From Flavobacteriales bacterium (GTDB lineage Bacteria > Bacteroidota > Bacteroidia > Flavobacteriales_D > Cryomorphaceae): a DNA stretch of 15,806 nt. Shown here piece after piece: positions 1 to 7,700 of the stretch. The stretch is taken from the NCBI GenBank assembly GCA_020200995.1, contig JAIVHQ010000012.1, positions 1 through 15,806 on the forward strand, in the 5' to 3' direction. The notes beneath the pieces are model-generated. The model searched no databases. It worked only from the letters and a program-made list of their open reading frames with translations, and was not told the DNA's origin. Within the stretch, counting starts at the first letter, position 1. Every line of letters starts with the position of its first letter. The position numbers were made by a program, and so were the translations under genes.

Positions 1-449
1 CTTTTGGTAGCGCAGTAAATTCCCCGGAAGGGAAGGCCAAATTCGCCTGCGATGCTCGAAATATTGACGATCCAGCCGCCGCCTTGTTTTCTCATTTGCG
101 GAATCACCGCTCGGCAACATTCAAAAACACCAAATACATTGGTTCGGAAAGCGGTCTCGATTTCCTCGGCCGAGGTGTCTTCAAGGGCCCCCGCAATACC
201 TACTCCCGCGTTATTGACGAGCACGTCAAGACGACCTTCTTTTTCAAGAATAAAGTTAACAGCTGTATGTATAGATGGAAGTTGGTTGAGGTCGAGCTGC
301 AACATCGGGATGCCGTCGACGATTTCGCCGTTTTGCGAAACTTTTCTACTCGTGCCGTACACTTTGCAGTTGCGGCTCTGAAGGTATTTGCATGTGGCTA
401 AACCGATGCCCGATGAACCTCCGGTGACAAGAACGACTTTGTTCGCCAT
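1..449 (-). CDS. Short-chain dehydrogenase/reductase (SDR), 3' end cut by window edge
   Basis: The first 149 codons of a classical SDR oxidoreductase are present, starting at ATG 449-447 and running off the left edge. The NAD(P)-binding glycine motif TGGSSGIG is at residues 9-16 (Rossmann fold). The structural NNAG motif is at residues 79-82. The active-site Ser is S132, and YCATK at residues 145-149 gives the catalytic Tyr and Lys as the last codons in the window. These motifs establish an NAD(P)-dependent oxidoreductase, but the substrate is decided by the missing C-terminal part. R35 soon after the second beta strand would fit NADPH preference, which is only a guess. A good Bacteroidota promoter lies about 115 bases upstream (566-595), divergent from the DUF4199 gene. 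Family assignment is firm; physiological role is unknown. Confidence 0.93.
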   Translation of the reverse strand, partial: MANKVVLVTGGSSGIGLATCKYLQSRNCKVYGTSRKVSQNGEIVDGIPMLQLDLNQLPSIHTAVNFILEKEGRLDVLVNNAGVGIAGALEDTSAEEIETAFRTNVFGVFECCRAVIPQMRKQGGGWIVNISSIAGEFGLPFRGIYCATK

Positions 450-565
450 GGATAAAAAAAAAGTGGGCAAGCTACTCACATCGCACCGCTACAACCACAT
501 ACCCTTGCTCCGTTCCCGGCCTGGGGGAGTTCTGCAGGAGCTGGTCGTATGAGACTTGCCCGGCG

Positions 566-595
566 CAAAAGTACAACAGATTTGATACTTGACAA
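566..595 (-). promoter_or_regulatory. Bacteroidota-type promoter for the SDR gene
   Basis: Read on the minus strand, TTG (595-593), a 19-base spacer and TACTTTTG (573-566) match the Bacteroidota sigma-factor consensus (TTTG, about 19 bases, TAnnTTTG). Transcription would begin near 560 and give a leader of about 110 bases before the ATG at 449. It lies back to back with the plus-strand element at 626-633. No experimental start is known; this is motif matching only. Confidence 0.6.
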
Positions 596-625
596 CAAAA
601 ATCTCTGTTCATTGCCCGCGGTTTC

Positions 626-633
626 TATATTTG
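626..633 (+). promoter_or_regulatory. Promoter -7 element for the DUF4199 gene
   Basis: TATATTTG matches the Bacteroidota TAnnTTTG element exactly and sits 20 bases before the ATG at 654, so the leader would be very short. There is no clear TTG at the expected distance upstream, so the -33 half is weak. Confidence 0.5.
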
Positions 634-653
634 TCTCTTAAAAGCCTGTCACC

Positions 654-1226
654 ATGAACCGAAATACCGCTGTACGCCTCGGAGTCTCCTACGCAATTGT
701 CTCTATCATTATTTTTCTGCTTCAAGCGCTGCTCGACGGCGGCATGGCGGTGAAATTGCTGCTTGGCCTTGCCGCGCTCGCCACTGTGATTGCTATTCCT
801 ATTATTTTTATCCGAAAGAACAGGATGGATTTGGGCGGATATATTTCCTTTTGGGCGGTTTTTAAATTGACTTTTACCGGCCTTCTTATCGGCGGGGTTA
901 TTTCAACAGTTTTTTCGTTGGCCTACATTACATACATCGACCAGGACTACCCCGAGAAGGTGTTGGTGCAAGCGCTCGAGTCGCAGAAGAAATTCATGCA
1001 AAGTACCATGAGCAGAGATCAAATGGAGGAAATAATGCAGGAAACCGAGGAAAGTATTGTGGACGGGTTCACCCCCGTCGGAATGGCAAAAACCTTCATG
1101 TGGTACGCACTTTTCTATTTGGTGCTTAGCCTTATCTTTGCCGCGTTCATGAAAAAAGATCCTCCACCCACCCATGGCTCCGAATTGACTGATTCAGCTG
1201 CGGAAACAAATCCGCCGTGTGCTTAA
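654..1226 (+). CDS. DUF4199 family integral membrane protein
   Basis: A 190-residue protein with four hydrophobic segments (about residues 8-27, 33-53, 64-92 and 146-166) and a charged stretch between the third and fourth (about 95-140, rich in Glu, Gln and Lys). This pattern and the short KKDPPP tail fit the DUF4199 family, small Bacteroidota membrane proteins of unknown function that are often encoded just before a GT2 glycosyltransferase, as here. The last residues, from about 172 (THGSELTDSAAETNPPCA), look unlike a normal family tail. The DNA encoding them also encodes, in another frame, what looks like the first helix of the GT2 protein downstream, so this C-terminus may have been made by a deletion. 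ATG 654 is chosen because it follows the promoter element by 20 bases. Confidence 0.8.
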   Translation: MNRNTAVRLGVSYAIVSIIIFLLQALLDGGMAVKLLLGLAALATVIAIPIIFIRKNRMDLGGYISFWAVFKLTFTGLLIGGVISTVFSLAYITYIDQDYPEKVLVQALESQKKFMQSTMSRDQMEEIMQETEESIVDGFTPVGMAKTFMWYALFYLVLSLIFAAFMKKDPPPTHGSELTDSAAETNPPCA

Positions 1227-2127
1227 AGAATCCGCCCTCGAAGGCGAGGTCATCATGGTCGACGACGGCAGCACCGACAGCAGTTGGGAGGTGATTCAGT
1301 CGCTTTCCGCAAAATACGGTTACCTCAAGGCCATCCGCTTTTCGCGAAATTACGGGAAGGCCGCTGGTCTGCAATCTGCCTTTGAGGCGGCCTCGGGTGA
1401 TGTGCTCATCACCATGGACGCCGACTTGCAGGATTCGCCCGATGAGATCCCCGACCTGGTGCGCATGATCCGAGAGGAGGGTTATGACCTCGTGTCGGGC
1501 TGGAAGAAAAAGCGCTACGACCCCATTTCAAAAACCATCCCCACAAAACTCTACAACTGGGCTACGCGGCAGATGTCGGGAATTCACCTACACGATTTTA
1601 ACTGCGGACTAAAGGCTTACAAAACCAAGGTGGTAAAGGAGGTGGAGCTCTACGGCGACATGCACCGCTACATCCCCGTGCTGGCAAAGCGGCTCGGCTA
1701 TTCAAAAATAGGAGAAAAGGTGGTGCAGCACCGCCCCCGAAAATACGGCGAGACCAAATACGGACTTTCGAGGTTTATCAAAGGGCCGCTCGATCTGCTG
1801 ACGCTGAGCTTTGTGAGCACCTACGGGAAACGTCCCATGCACCTCTTTGGTACGCTCGGGGTGATCTCATTTTTGGTGGGTGCTGTGATGTTTGGCTATC
1901 TGGCCGCCTCAAAGCTGTTTGCCATGTACCACCATATTCCAGCTAAGAATATCGCAACCGTATCTGCTTTTTACGTCGCCTTAACGGCCATGATAATAGG
2001 GTCGCAATTGTTCATCGGCGGGTTTATCGCCGAGCTGGTGCGGGGCACAAACCCCGATCGCAATCGATATGTAATCGAGGAGCGAACGGGATTCGCACCT
2101 CAGATGTCTAAGGTGTCTAATGAATAA
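1219..2127 (+). CDS. GT2 glycosyltransferase, DPM1/GtrB-like, 5'-truncated
   Basis: This family 2 (GT-A) glycosyltransferase resembles polyprenyl-phosphate sugar transferases, which move a sugar from a nucleotide sugar to a lipid carrier at the inner membrane. Visible motifs, numbered from the GTG at 1219, are the VDDGSTD nucleotide-binding loop (14-20), the metal-binding DAD (67-69) with the following LQD, DFNCG (126-130), HRPRKYGETKYG (171-182), and two C-terminal membrane helices (about 207-233 and 247-273). Family members start about 30 residues earlier with a strand of the type VVIPxYNE; this is absent. The reading frame is open back only to a TGA at 1186-1188, and codons 1189-1218 (LIQLRKQIRR) look like the family's first helix but have no ATG. 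The gene therefore seems to have lost its start and may be non-functional. Its 3' end overlaps mnmA by 11 bases on the opposite strand. Confidence 0.82.
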   Translation: MLKESALEGEVIMVDDGSTDSSWEVIQSLSAKYGYLKAIRFSRNYGKAAGLQSAFEAASGDVLITMDADLQDSPDEIPDLVRMIREEGYDLVSGWKKKRYDPISKTIPTKLYNWATRQMSGIHLHDFNCGLKAYKTKVVKEVELYGDMHRYIPVLAKRLGYSKIGEKVVQHRPRKYGETKYGLSRFIKGPLDLLTLSFVSTYGKRPMHLFGTLGVISFLVGAVMFGYLAASKLFAMYHHIPAKNIATVSAFYVALTAMIIGSQLFIGGFIAELVRGTNPDRNRYVIEERTGFAPQMSKVSNE

Positions 2128-4381
2128 CTCCTGATCCGATCAATTCCTCACCGTCGTACCATGCGGCAAATTGGCCCGGCGCCACTCCGCGCTGTGGCCT
2201 GTCGAAGATGATGAAAAGGGCTTCTCCGTCGTATTCCAATGTCGCGTCTTCGAGGGGTTGGCGGTACCTAATGCGCACTTTGTAACGCCTTTTTTCACCG
2301 GGAGCCAAAGCCAGGTCGGGGCGTGTGTGGTGCACTTCGGCTGCGGGAATTCGAATCCCTTTTCGATAAAGGCCGGGGTGGTCGTCGCCTTGCCCCACGT
2401 AGACTTCATTTTCGATAACGTCGGTGCCGATCACGAAGAGCGGCTTGGCTTTGCCTCCCACGTGGAGCCCCTTGCGCTGACCGATGGTGAAGTAATGCGC
2501 ACCGCTGTGCTCTCCGGCTACTTCGCCTTGCGATTTCTCAAAATGATGCGGTCTTGTGAGGGTTGAAAGTTCTTCAGAGATTTCAACTCCTGCGCCGTTC
2601 ACCGCTCCGGCGGGTATTTCGATAATCTCGCCTTTTTTCGGCTTGAGCTGCTGCTGCAAAAAATCGGGCAGGCTAATTTTCCCGACAAAGCACAGACCTT
2701 GAGAATCCTTTTTATCAGCAGTGACCAATCCTGCTTTTTCGGCAATTTTTCGCACTTCAGATTTTTGCAGCTCCCCGATCGGGAAGAGGGCTTTGGCCAA
2801 TTGGTCCTGACTCACCTGGCAGAGGAAGTAACTCTGGTCTTTGCCGGCATCGAGCCCGGCAAGGAGCCTGTACACGGTTTTTCCATCCACTTCGGTTTCG
2901 GCCTTTCTACAGTAATGGCCTGTGGCCACAAAATCGGCACCCAGTGAAAGGGCAGTTTTCATGAACACATCAAATTTGATCTCGCGGTTGCAGAGCACAT
3001 CGGGATTGGGCGTTCTCCCCGCCGCGTACTCGGCAAACATGTAGTCGACGATGCGCGTCTTGTAATCCGCGCTCATGTCGATCACCTGAAAGGGGATGTC
3101 GAGCGCCTGGGCCACCAGCATGGCGTCGTTGCTGTCTTCGATCCACGGGCACTCATTGGCGATGATCACCGATTCGTCGTGCCAGTTTTTCATAAACAGA
3201 CCTATCACCTCGTAGCCTTGCTCCTTGAGCAGCCATGCCGCTACACTCGAATCTACTCCGCCCGAAAGGCCTACAACAACGCGTTTTTTCATGGTTTCGA
3301 TAATGGTGCGGTCGGTGTGCAAAATTTCGGTGATCCTCGCCGCTGCATGTTGCCCCATCTCTTCGCACCAGGTTCGCTTTTCGTACATGGCGCTGATGGC
3401 TTCCGCCAATGCCTGAGGGTTCTTTGGGGGCACGATCAGACCCGTTTGGCCATGTTCCACCATGTACTTATTCCCCGGAATGTTGGTGATGATGGGCGCG
3501 GTGCCGAGGTGCATGGCTTCTACCACGGCTTTGGTGAGCGATTCGGCGCCGATGGACGGCATCACGAAGGCGTCCGAGGCCTTGACCACCGATAGCGCAT
3601 CCTCTCTGAACCCCGTGAAATATATCTGATCGCCGTGACCCGATTTTCGGGCTGCTGCCTTAAATTCTGCGGTGTCCAATCCATTCCCCACCAGGAGCAA
3701 GCTGATATCAGCGGCGGAGTCAATCTCGGCCATGGCGGCGAGAAGGTATTTCACTCCTTTTACCCTTCGGGCGTTGGCCACGCAGGTGAGCACAAATGTA
3801 TCGGGCGATTTTTTGAATTCCGAAAGATCGGCGGTGGCCGTATCCGCATACCATTCGGGGCGGTGGCCCTTATTGATCGTGACGAAGCGAGACCTCCGGT
3901 CGGTAAGCGATTGCTTGTTAAATTCGTCCTCAACCGACCGCGAATTGCACACGATTTTATCAACCCGAGGGTGAAAATACTTGGTGTAAAGCGCTACATC
4001 GTACCAGTGAATATTGGCTTGGGTGCCTCGGTACATCACGACCTTTACAGGCAGGCCTTTCACCGCCCGCAGTCCATTCATGTAGGCCTTGCTATTGAAC
4101 ATGTGCAAGATATCGTGACCGCCTTTGACCAGTCTTTCCCGGATGAATTTGGCTGCCACGGAATCAAATTTTCGCTCGGGGTGGAAGTCGGTCACCTCAA
4201 TGCCGGCAGCGCGAAATTTTTCAGCGTAGGGTGAGTCTCCGTAGGTCATCACCTCAATTTCAAAACCCGCCGCAGCCAAGCCGATAAATATTTCGGCTTC
4301 GGGCCGAACAGTTACCGTCGAGCGATAATTGCTGATCACAAGTATTTTTGGAAGTCTGCCCGCGGCGGGTGATGCTTGCAT
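2117..4381 (-). CDS. mnmA: In-frame fusion: GT4 glycosyltransferase + tRNA 2-thiouridylase MnmA
   Basis: The frame encodes 754 residues from ATG 4381. Residues 1-363 form a GT-B family 4 glycosyltransferase: a start of the type PKILVISNYRS, then the second Rossmann domain from about 190 (TFVLTCVANARRVKGVKYL, LLLVGNG) with the EX7E signature in GAESLTKAVVEAM. From Met364 the protein is a complete 391-residue MnmA: the PP-loop SGGVDSS (373-379), WHDES and ECPWIEDSNDAM, the catalytic Cys in NPDVLCNREIKF, the second Cys in DSQGLCFVGK, and the usual C-terminal beta-barrel end. MnmA thiolates U34 of Glu, Gln and Lys tRNAs. Nothing links that role to a sugar transferase, and no stop codon separates the two. 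MnmA could also be started separately at ATG 3292. A TTG start at 4399 is possible in frame but it lies inside the promoter, so ATG 4381 is preferred. Confidence 0.9.
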   Translation of the reverse strand: MQASPAAGRLPKILVISNYRSTVTVRPEAEIFIGLAAAGFEIEVMTYGDSPYAEKFRAAGIEVTDFHPERKFDSVAAKFIRERLVKGGHDILHMFNSKAYMNGLRAVKGLPVKVVMYRGTQANIHWYDVALYTKYFHPRVDKIVCNSRSVEDEFNKQSLTDRRSRFVTINKGHRPEWYADTATADLSEFKKSPDTFVLTCVANARRVKGVKYLLAAMAEIDSAADISLLLVGNGLDTAEFKAAARKSGHGDQIYFTGFREDALSVVKASDAFVMPSIGAESLTKAVVEAMHLGTAPIITNIPGNKYMVEHGQTGLIVPPKNPQALAEAISAMYEKRTWCEEMGQHAAARITEILHTDRTIIETMKKRVVVGLSGGVDSSVAAWLLKEQGYEVIGLFMKNWHDESVIIANECPWIEDSNDAMLVAQALDIPFQVIDMSADYKTRIVDYMFAEYAAGRTPNPDVLCNREIKFDVFMKTALSLGADFVATGHYCRKAETEVDGKTVYRLLAGLDAGKDQSYFLCQVSQDQLAKALFPIGELQKSEVRKIAEKAGLVTADKKDSQGLCFVGKISLPDFLQQQLKPKKGEIIEIPAGAVNGAGVEISEELSTLTRPHHFEKSQGEVAGEHSGAHYFTIGQRKGLHVGGKAKPLFVIGTDVIENEVYVGQGDDHPGLYRKGIRIPAAEVHHTRPDLALAPGEKRRYKVRIRYRQPLEDATLEYDGEALFIIFDRPQRGVAPGQFAAWYDGEELIGSGVIH

Positions 4382-4385
4382 GGTG

Positions 4386-4416
4386 CAAAGGTATGCCAAC
4401 GAATTTAAGTGCCCAA
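4386..4416 (-). promoter_or_regulatory. Bacteroidota-type promoter for the GT4-mnmA gene
   Basis: On the minus strand, TTG (4416-4414), a 20-base spacer and TACCTTTG (4393-4386) match the Bacteroidota consensus. The -7 element ends only four bases before ATG 4381, so the transcript would be leaderless or nearly so, and the upstream TTG at 4399 would not be transcribed. Confidence 0.6.
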
Positions 4417-4742
4417 GGGCAGTGATGTACCCGATGGTTGATTTTCAGGTTCAGGGCATCAGGGACGCAGCGATGCGGTGGGCGACACTCCTGAAAGGAT
4501 AAAATAGATATCGCTTTAAGCCCCGATTGCCAGGGGGGAATCAATCAGCGCAGGCAATACAGGAAAGCCGAGCTTAAAGCAGTGGCAACTGATCTCTGCG
4601 CTTTTCTTCCATTATCCGCAGGCAGCATTAGAACTGTGAAGCATCTGCTGCGTGATTTTTCAGATTCACTTTCTTACTTTAGCCGGCCCAATCCTTAGCC
4701 GACCTAGCAGCGCGAGGTTTTTTGCATCACAGACCACCTATA
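4400..4742. other. Intergenic region between divergent GT4-mnmA and the FAAL gene
   Basis: No gene is supported in this stretch. It holds the minus-strand promoter at its left end, a weak plus-strand promoter candidate at 4675-4682, and two interleaved inverted repeats. The first pair is GCTTTAAGC (4513-4521) with GCTTAAAGC (4572-4580); the second is AGCGCAG (4547-4553) with CTGCGCT (4596-4602). The arms alternate, which in RNA would allow a pseudoknot, but the region lies upstream of the likely transcription start and these may be chance or operator sites. Confidence 0.5.
4675..4682 (+). promoter_or_regulatory. Candidate -7 element for the FAAL-FAAL-ACP operon
   Basis: TACTTTAG differs from TAnnTTTG at one position and lies 60 bases before ATG 4743. 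No clear TTG is found about 19 bases upstream. It is the best candidate in the 343-base gap but weak. Confidence 0.3.
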
Positions 4743-7700
4743 ATGACAATAGAACATGACGGCCCGTTTAGTACTTCGATTGAATCCCTGGAGTACTACC
4801 TTAAAGAATGCCCTGACAAAGTCGCTTATCGCTATCTCACCGACGGGGAGACCGAAGGAGCTTCGCTTACTTATGCCGAACTCTATGACGCATCTTTGAC
4901 CATTGCACATAAGCTGGTGAATTTAGCGGAGCCGGGAGACAGGGCCATATTGCTTTACCCCCAGGGACTTGAATTTGTCACAGCACTTTATGGGTGCTTC
5001 ATGGCGGGGGTGATCGCAGTGCCCGTTTTTCCACCCTCCGGAAAGCGAAGGGTGGAGCGGCTCGAAAACGTCGTGAAAAATTGCAGGCCCGAGTTGGCAC
5101 TGGCCACCACCGATATCTGTAACCAGGCAAAGAGTTGGTTTGCGGAGCGCGATGTAAATATGGATGTGAAGTGGTTGCCGACCGATGTGCCGATGGACGC
5201 CTCTGAGGCGAAGCTCCCGGAACTGGATCCTCAAGACGTGGCCCTGCTTCAGTACACTTCCGGTTCCACGGGCGATCCGAAAGGGGTGGAAGTAACCCAT
5301 GACAACCTGGTGCACAACAACTATGCGCTTTATTTGGCTAGCGGAGGCCAAAAAGAACTTTGCAGTTGGTTGCCTGTCTATCATGACATGGGGCTGATAG
5401 GCAACCTGATATATGCCGTCAATTGCGGCGGAACACTGACCTTGATGTCCCCGGTTGATTTTATTCGCAAGCCTGTTCGTTGGTTCAGGGCAATGTCGAA
5501 GTACAAAGCCGAAGCCAGTGGCTCTCCCAATTTTGGGTTTGATCTCTGCTATCGGCAAATTGCAGATTCTGAACTTGAGGGTATCGATCTTTCTCACCTC
5601 AAGGCGTTGATCAACGGGGCCGAGCCCATCAGACCTGCAACGGTAGAAAGATTTGCCAAGCGGTTTGAAAAAATCGGATTTCAGAAAGCTTCTTTTACTC
5701 CCTGTTTCGGAATGGCTGAGGCTGCGGCCTTAATCACCGGAGGAAGGGATTCAACCAGAGACCTGGAAGTCGAGGCGGAGGCACTCGGTGAAAACAGGGT
5801 GGTTCGAATCAAACAGCTTTCGGACGCTGTGCGGACTAAAACGTTGGCTTGTAGCGGCCCCCCTGCCGATGGCATGCGCATTGAAATTGTAGACCCCGAT
5901 ACGCGTGTGAGTTGCCCACCTGATACCGTGGGAGAAGTGTGGGTGCAGGGAAGGAGTGTGGCCCGCGGTTATTGGAGCCGAAAAGAATTAAACAAGGAGG
6001 TATTCAGTGCCCGGTTAACGGATGCCACCGGCAAAACCCTGAATAGCGAAGGCGAATTTCTTCGAACAGGTGATATGGGCTTCGTCGATGGAGGAATGCT
6101 CTACATCACAGGCCGCCTTAAAGAAATGTTTGTCATCAACGGAGCCAATATTTACCCCCAGGACATTGAGCGCAGTATTCAGGAAGACAACCCGGTGTTG
6201 CAGGAAAATGCCGGAGCGGTTTTCAGCGTTGAGCAGGATGACGGCCCCGACCGAATCATCGTCTTTCAGGAGATTTCTCGTGCCCACATCAGAACCGTTG
6301 ATATCGATGAAGTAATTGATGATATTATCCGACGGGTTGTGGCAAGTCATGAGCTTTTCATCAGTGCGGTATATTTGCTCAGCCCGGGCCGCCTCCCAAA
6401 AACCACAAGCGGAAAGATACGACGCCTCAAGTGTGTGGAGCTGTATACATCAGGTAGCATACCCGAGCCATTGGGCAGTCGGGATGCGGGGCGGTTGAAA
6501 AATTCCGGCGGCAAGACAAAGTCCGATTCTGAGGATGCAAAAACAGACGACGGTCCGGCCTTTTCCGATATTACATCAGCCCTTGCATTGCGCAAAGCCC
6601 GCCACCCGCAGAAGGTGGCCTACCGATTTCTCGAGGGAGAAAATGCTCAGGCATCTACGCTCACCTACCACCAACTGTACGTCGCTTCGCGCAACCTGGC
6701 TTGCAAAATATCCGAACACGCCAAGCCTGGCGACCGCGCCATGCTCGTATTGAATTCGGGGCTTAGTTTTCCCGTGGCATTTTTTGCCTGCCTCATGTCG
6801 GGGATTGTTGCCGTGCCGCTGTATGTTCCTTCCGGAAAACGCAGGCTAGAGCGGTTCGAAAAAGTGGCGCTCGACTGCGGGCCCGTCCTGATTCTGGGTG
6901 AGTCGCGGAGCAGTACCAAGGCCAAAGCGTGGTTTGCAGAAAATACGGCACTTAAGAATATGAATTGGATCGACGTCGATTTAATTGGCGACCAGGCCAT
7001 GTGCGAATTGCCCGACATTGATCCTGACTCATTGGCTTTTCTACAGTACACCTCCGGCTCAACGGGTGATCCTAAGGGCGTGCAAGTGACCCATAAAAAT
7101 GTGATCCACAATACCTGGCTCGTGAAGGGTCTGCTGGGTGACACCGAAAATATTGTGAGCTGGCTTCCCGTGTACCACGATATGGGGCTCATCGGAAACA
7201 TTATTTTCAATATTTACAACGGGAGCACACTCACCTTTATGGCGCCTGCTGATTTCATCCGACGCCCATTGCAATGGCTGCAGGCTATGTCAGATTACAA
7301 AGCCGATGCATCAGCTGCTCCGAATTTCGCCTATGACCTTTGCGTGAAGCACATCAGTAAAGACGCACTTAAAGGAGTCGACCTCTCTAACTGGAAAGTG
7401 GCTTGCAATGGAGCAGAGCCTGTCAGGGCAGCTACTATGAGGCGGTTTGCCGAGCATTTTGCGGAGACGGGATTTTCAGAAAGCAGTTTTTTGCCGTGTT
7501 ACGGACTGGCTGAGGCCACATTGATTGTAAGCGCAGCGAAGGGACCTGTGAAGACAATATCGGTAGACGATAAAGCCATGCGCAACGGCAAAATCGAAAA
7601 GGTAGGCGAAGAGCCCGGAGGTGAAGTGCAAGAACTTGTAAGCAGTGGTGCTGTGCTGAAAGACATGGAGGTGAAAATTGTGAATCCCGATAGCAACAGG

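Noticed and set aside
52..401. Two plus-strand frames over the left edge
   Set aside because: The minus strand encodes an SDR with all motifs in order; the plus frames are shadows.
3635..4234. Long plus-strand open frame (199 codons) opposite the GT4 domain
   Set aside because: It lies entirely antisense to a clear GT4 glycosyltransferase, has no recognisable domain, and has a composition expected of the antisense of a coding region.
4399..4399. TTG start for GT4-MnmA six codons upstream of the ATG
   Set aside because: It lies within the promoter spacer, and the ATG at 4381 directly follows the -7 element.
4260..4544. Minus-strand frame across the GT4 start and the intergenic region
   Set aside because: It covers the GT4-mnmA promoter and the first codons of GT4 in another frame, and shows no family resemblance.
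6665..7210. Minus-strand open frame (181 codons) opposite the second FAAL domain
   Set aside because: The plus strand here encodes the conserved core of a FAAL; the antisense frame is a shadow without motifs or promoter.
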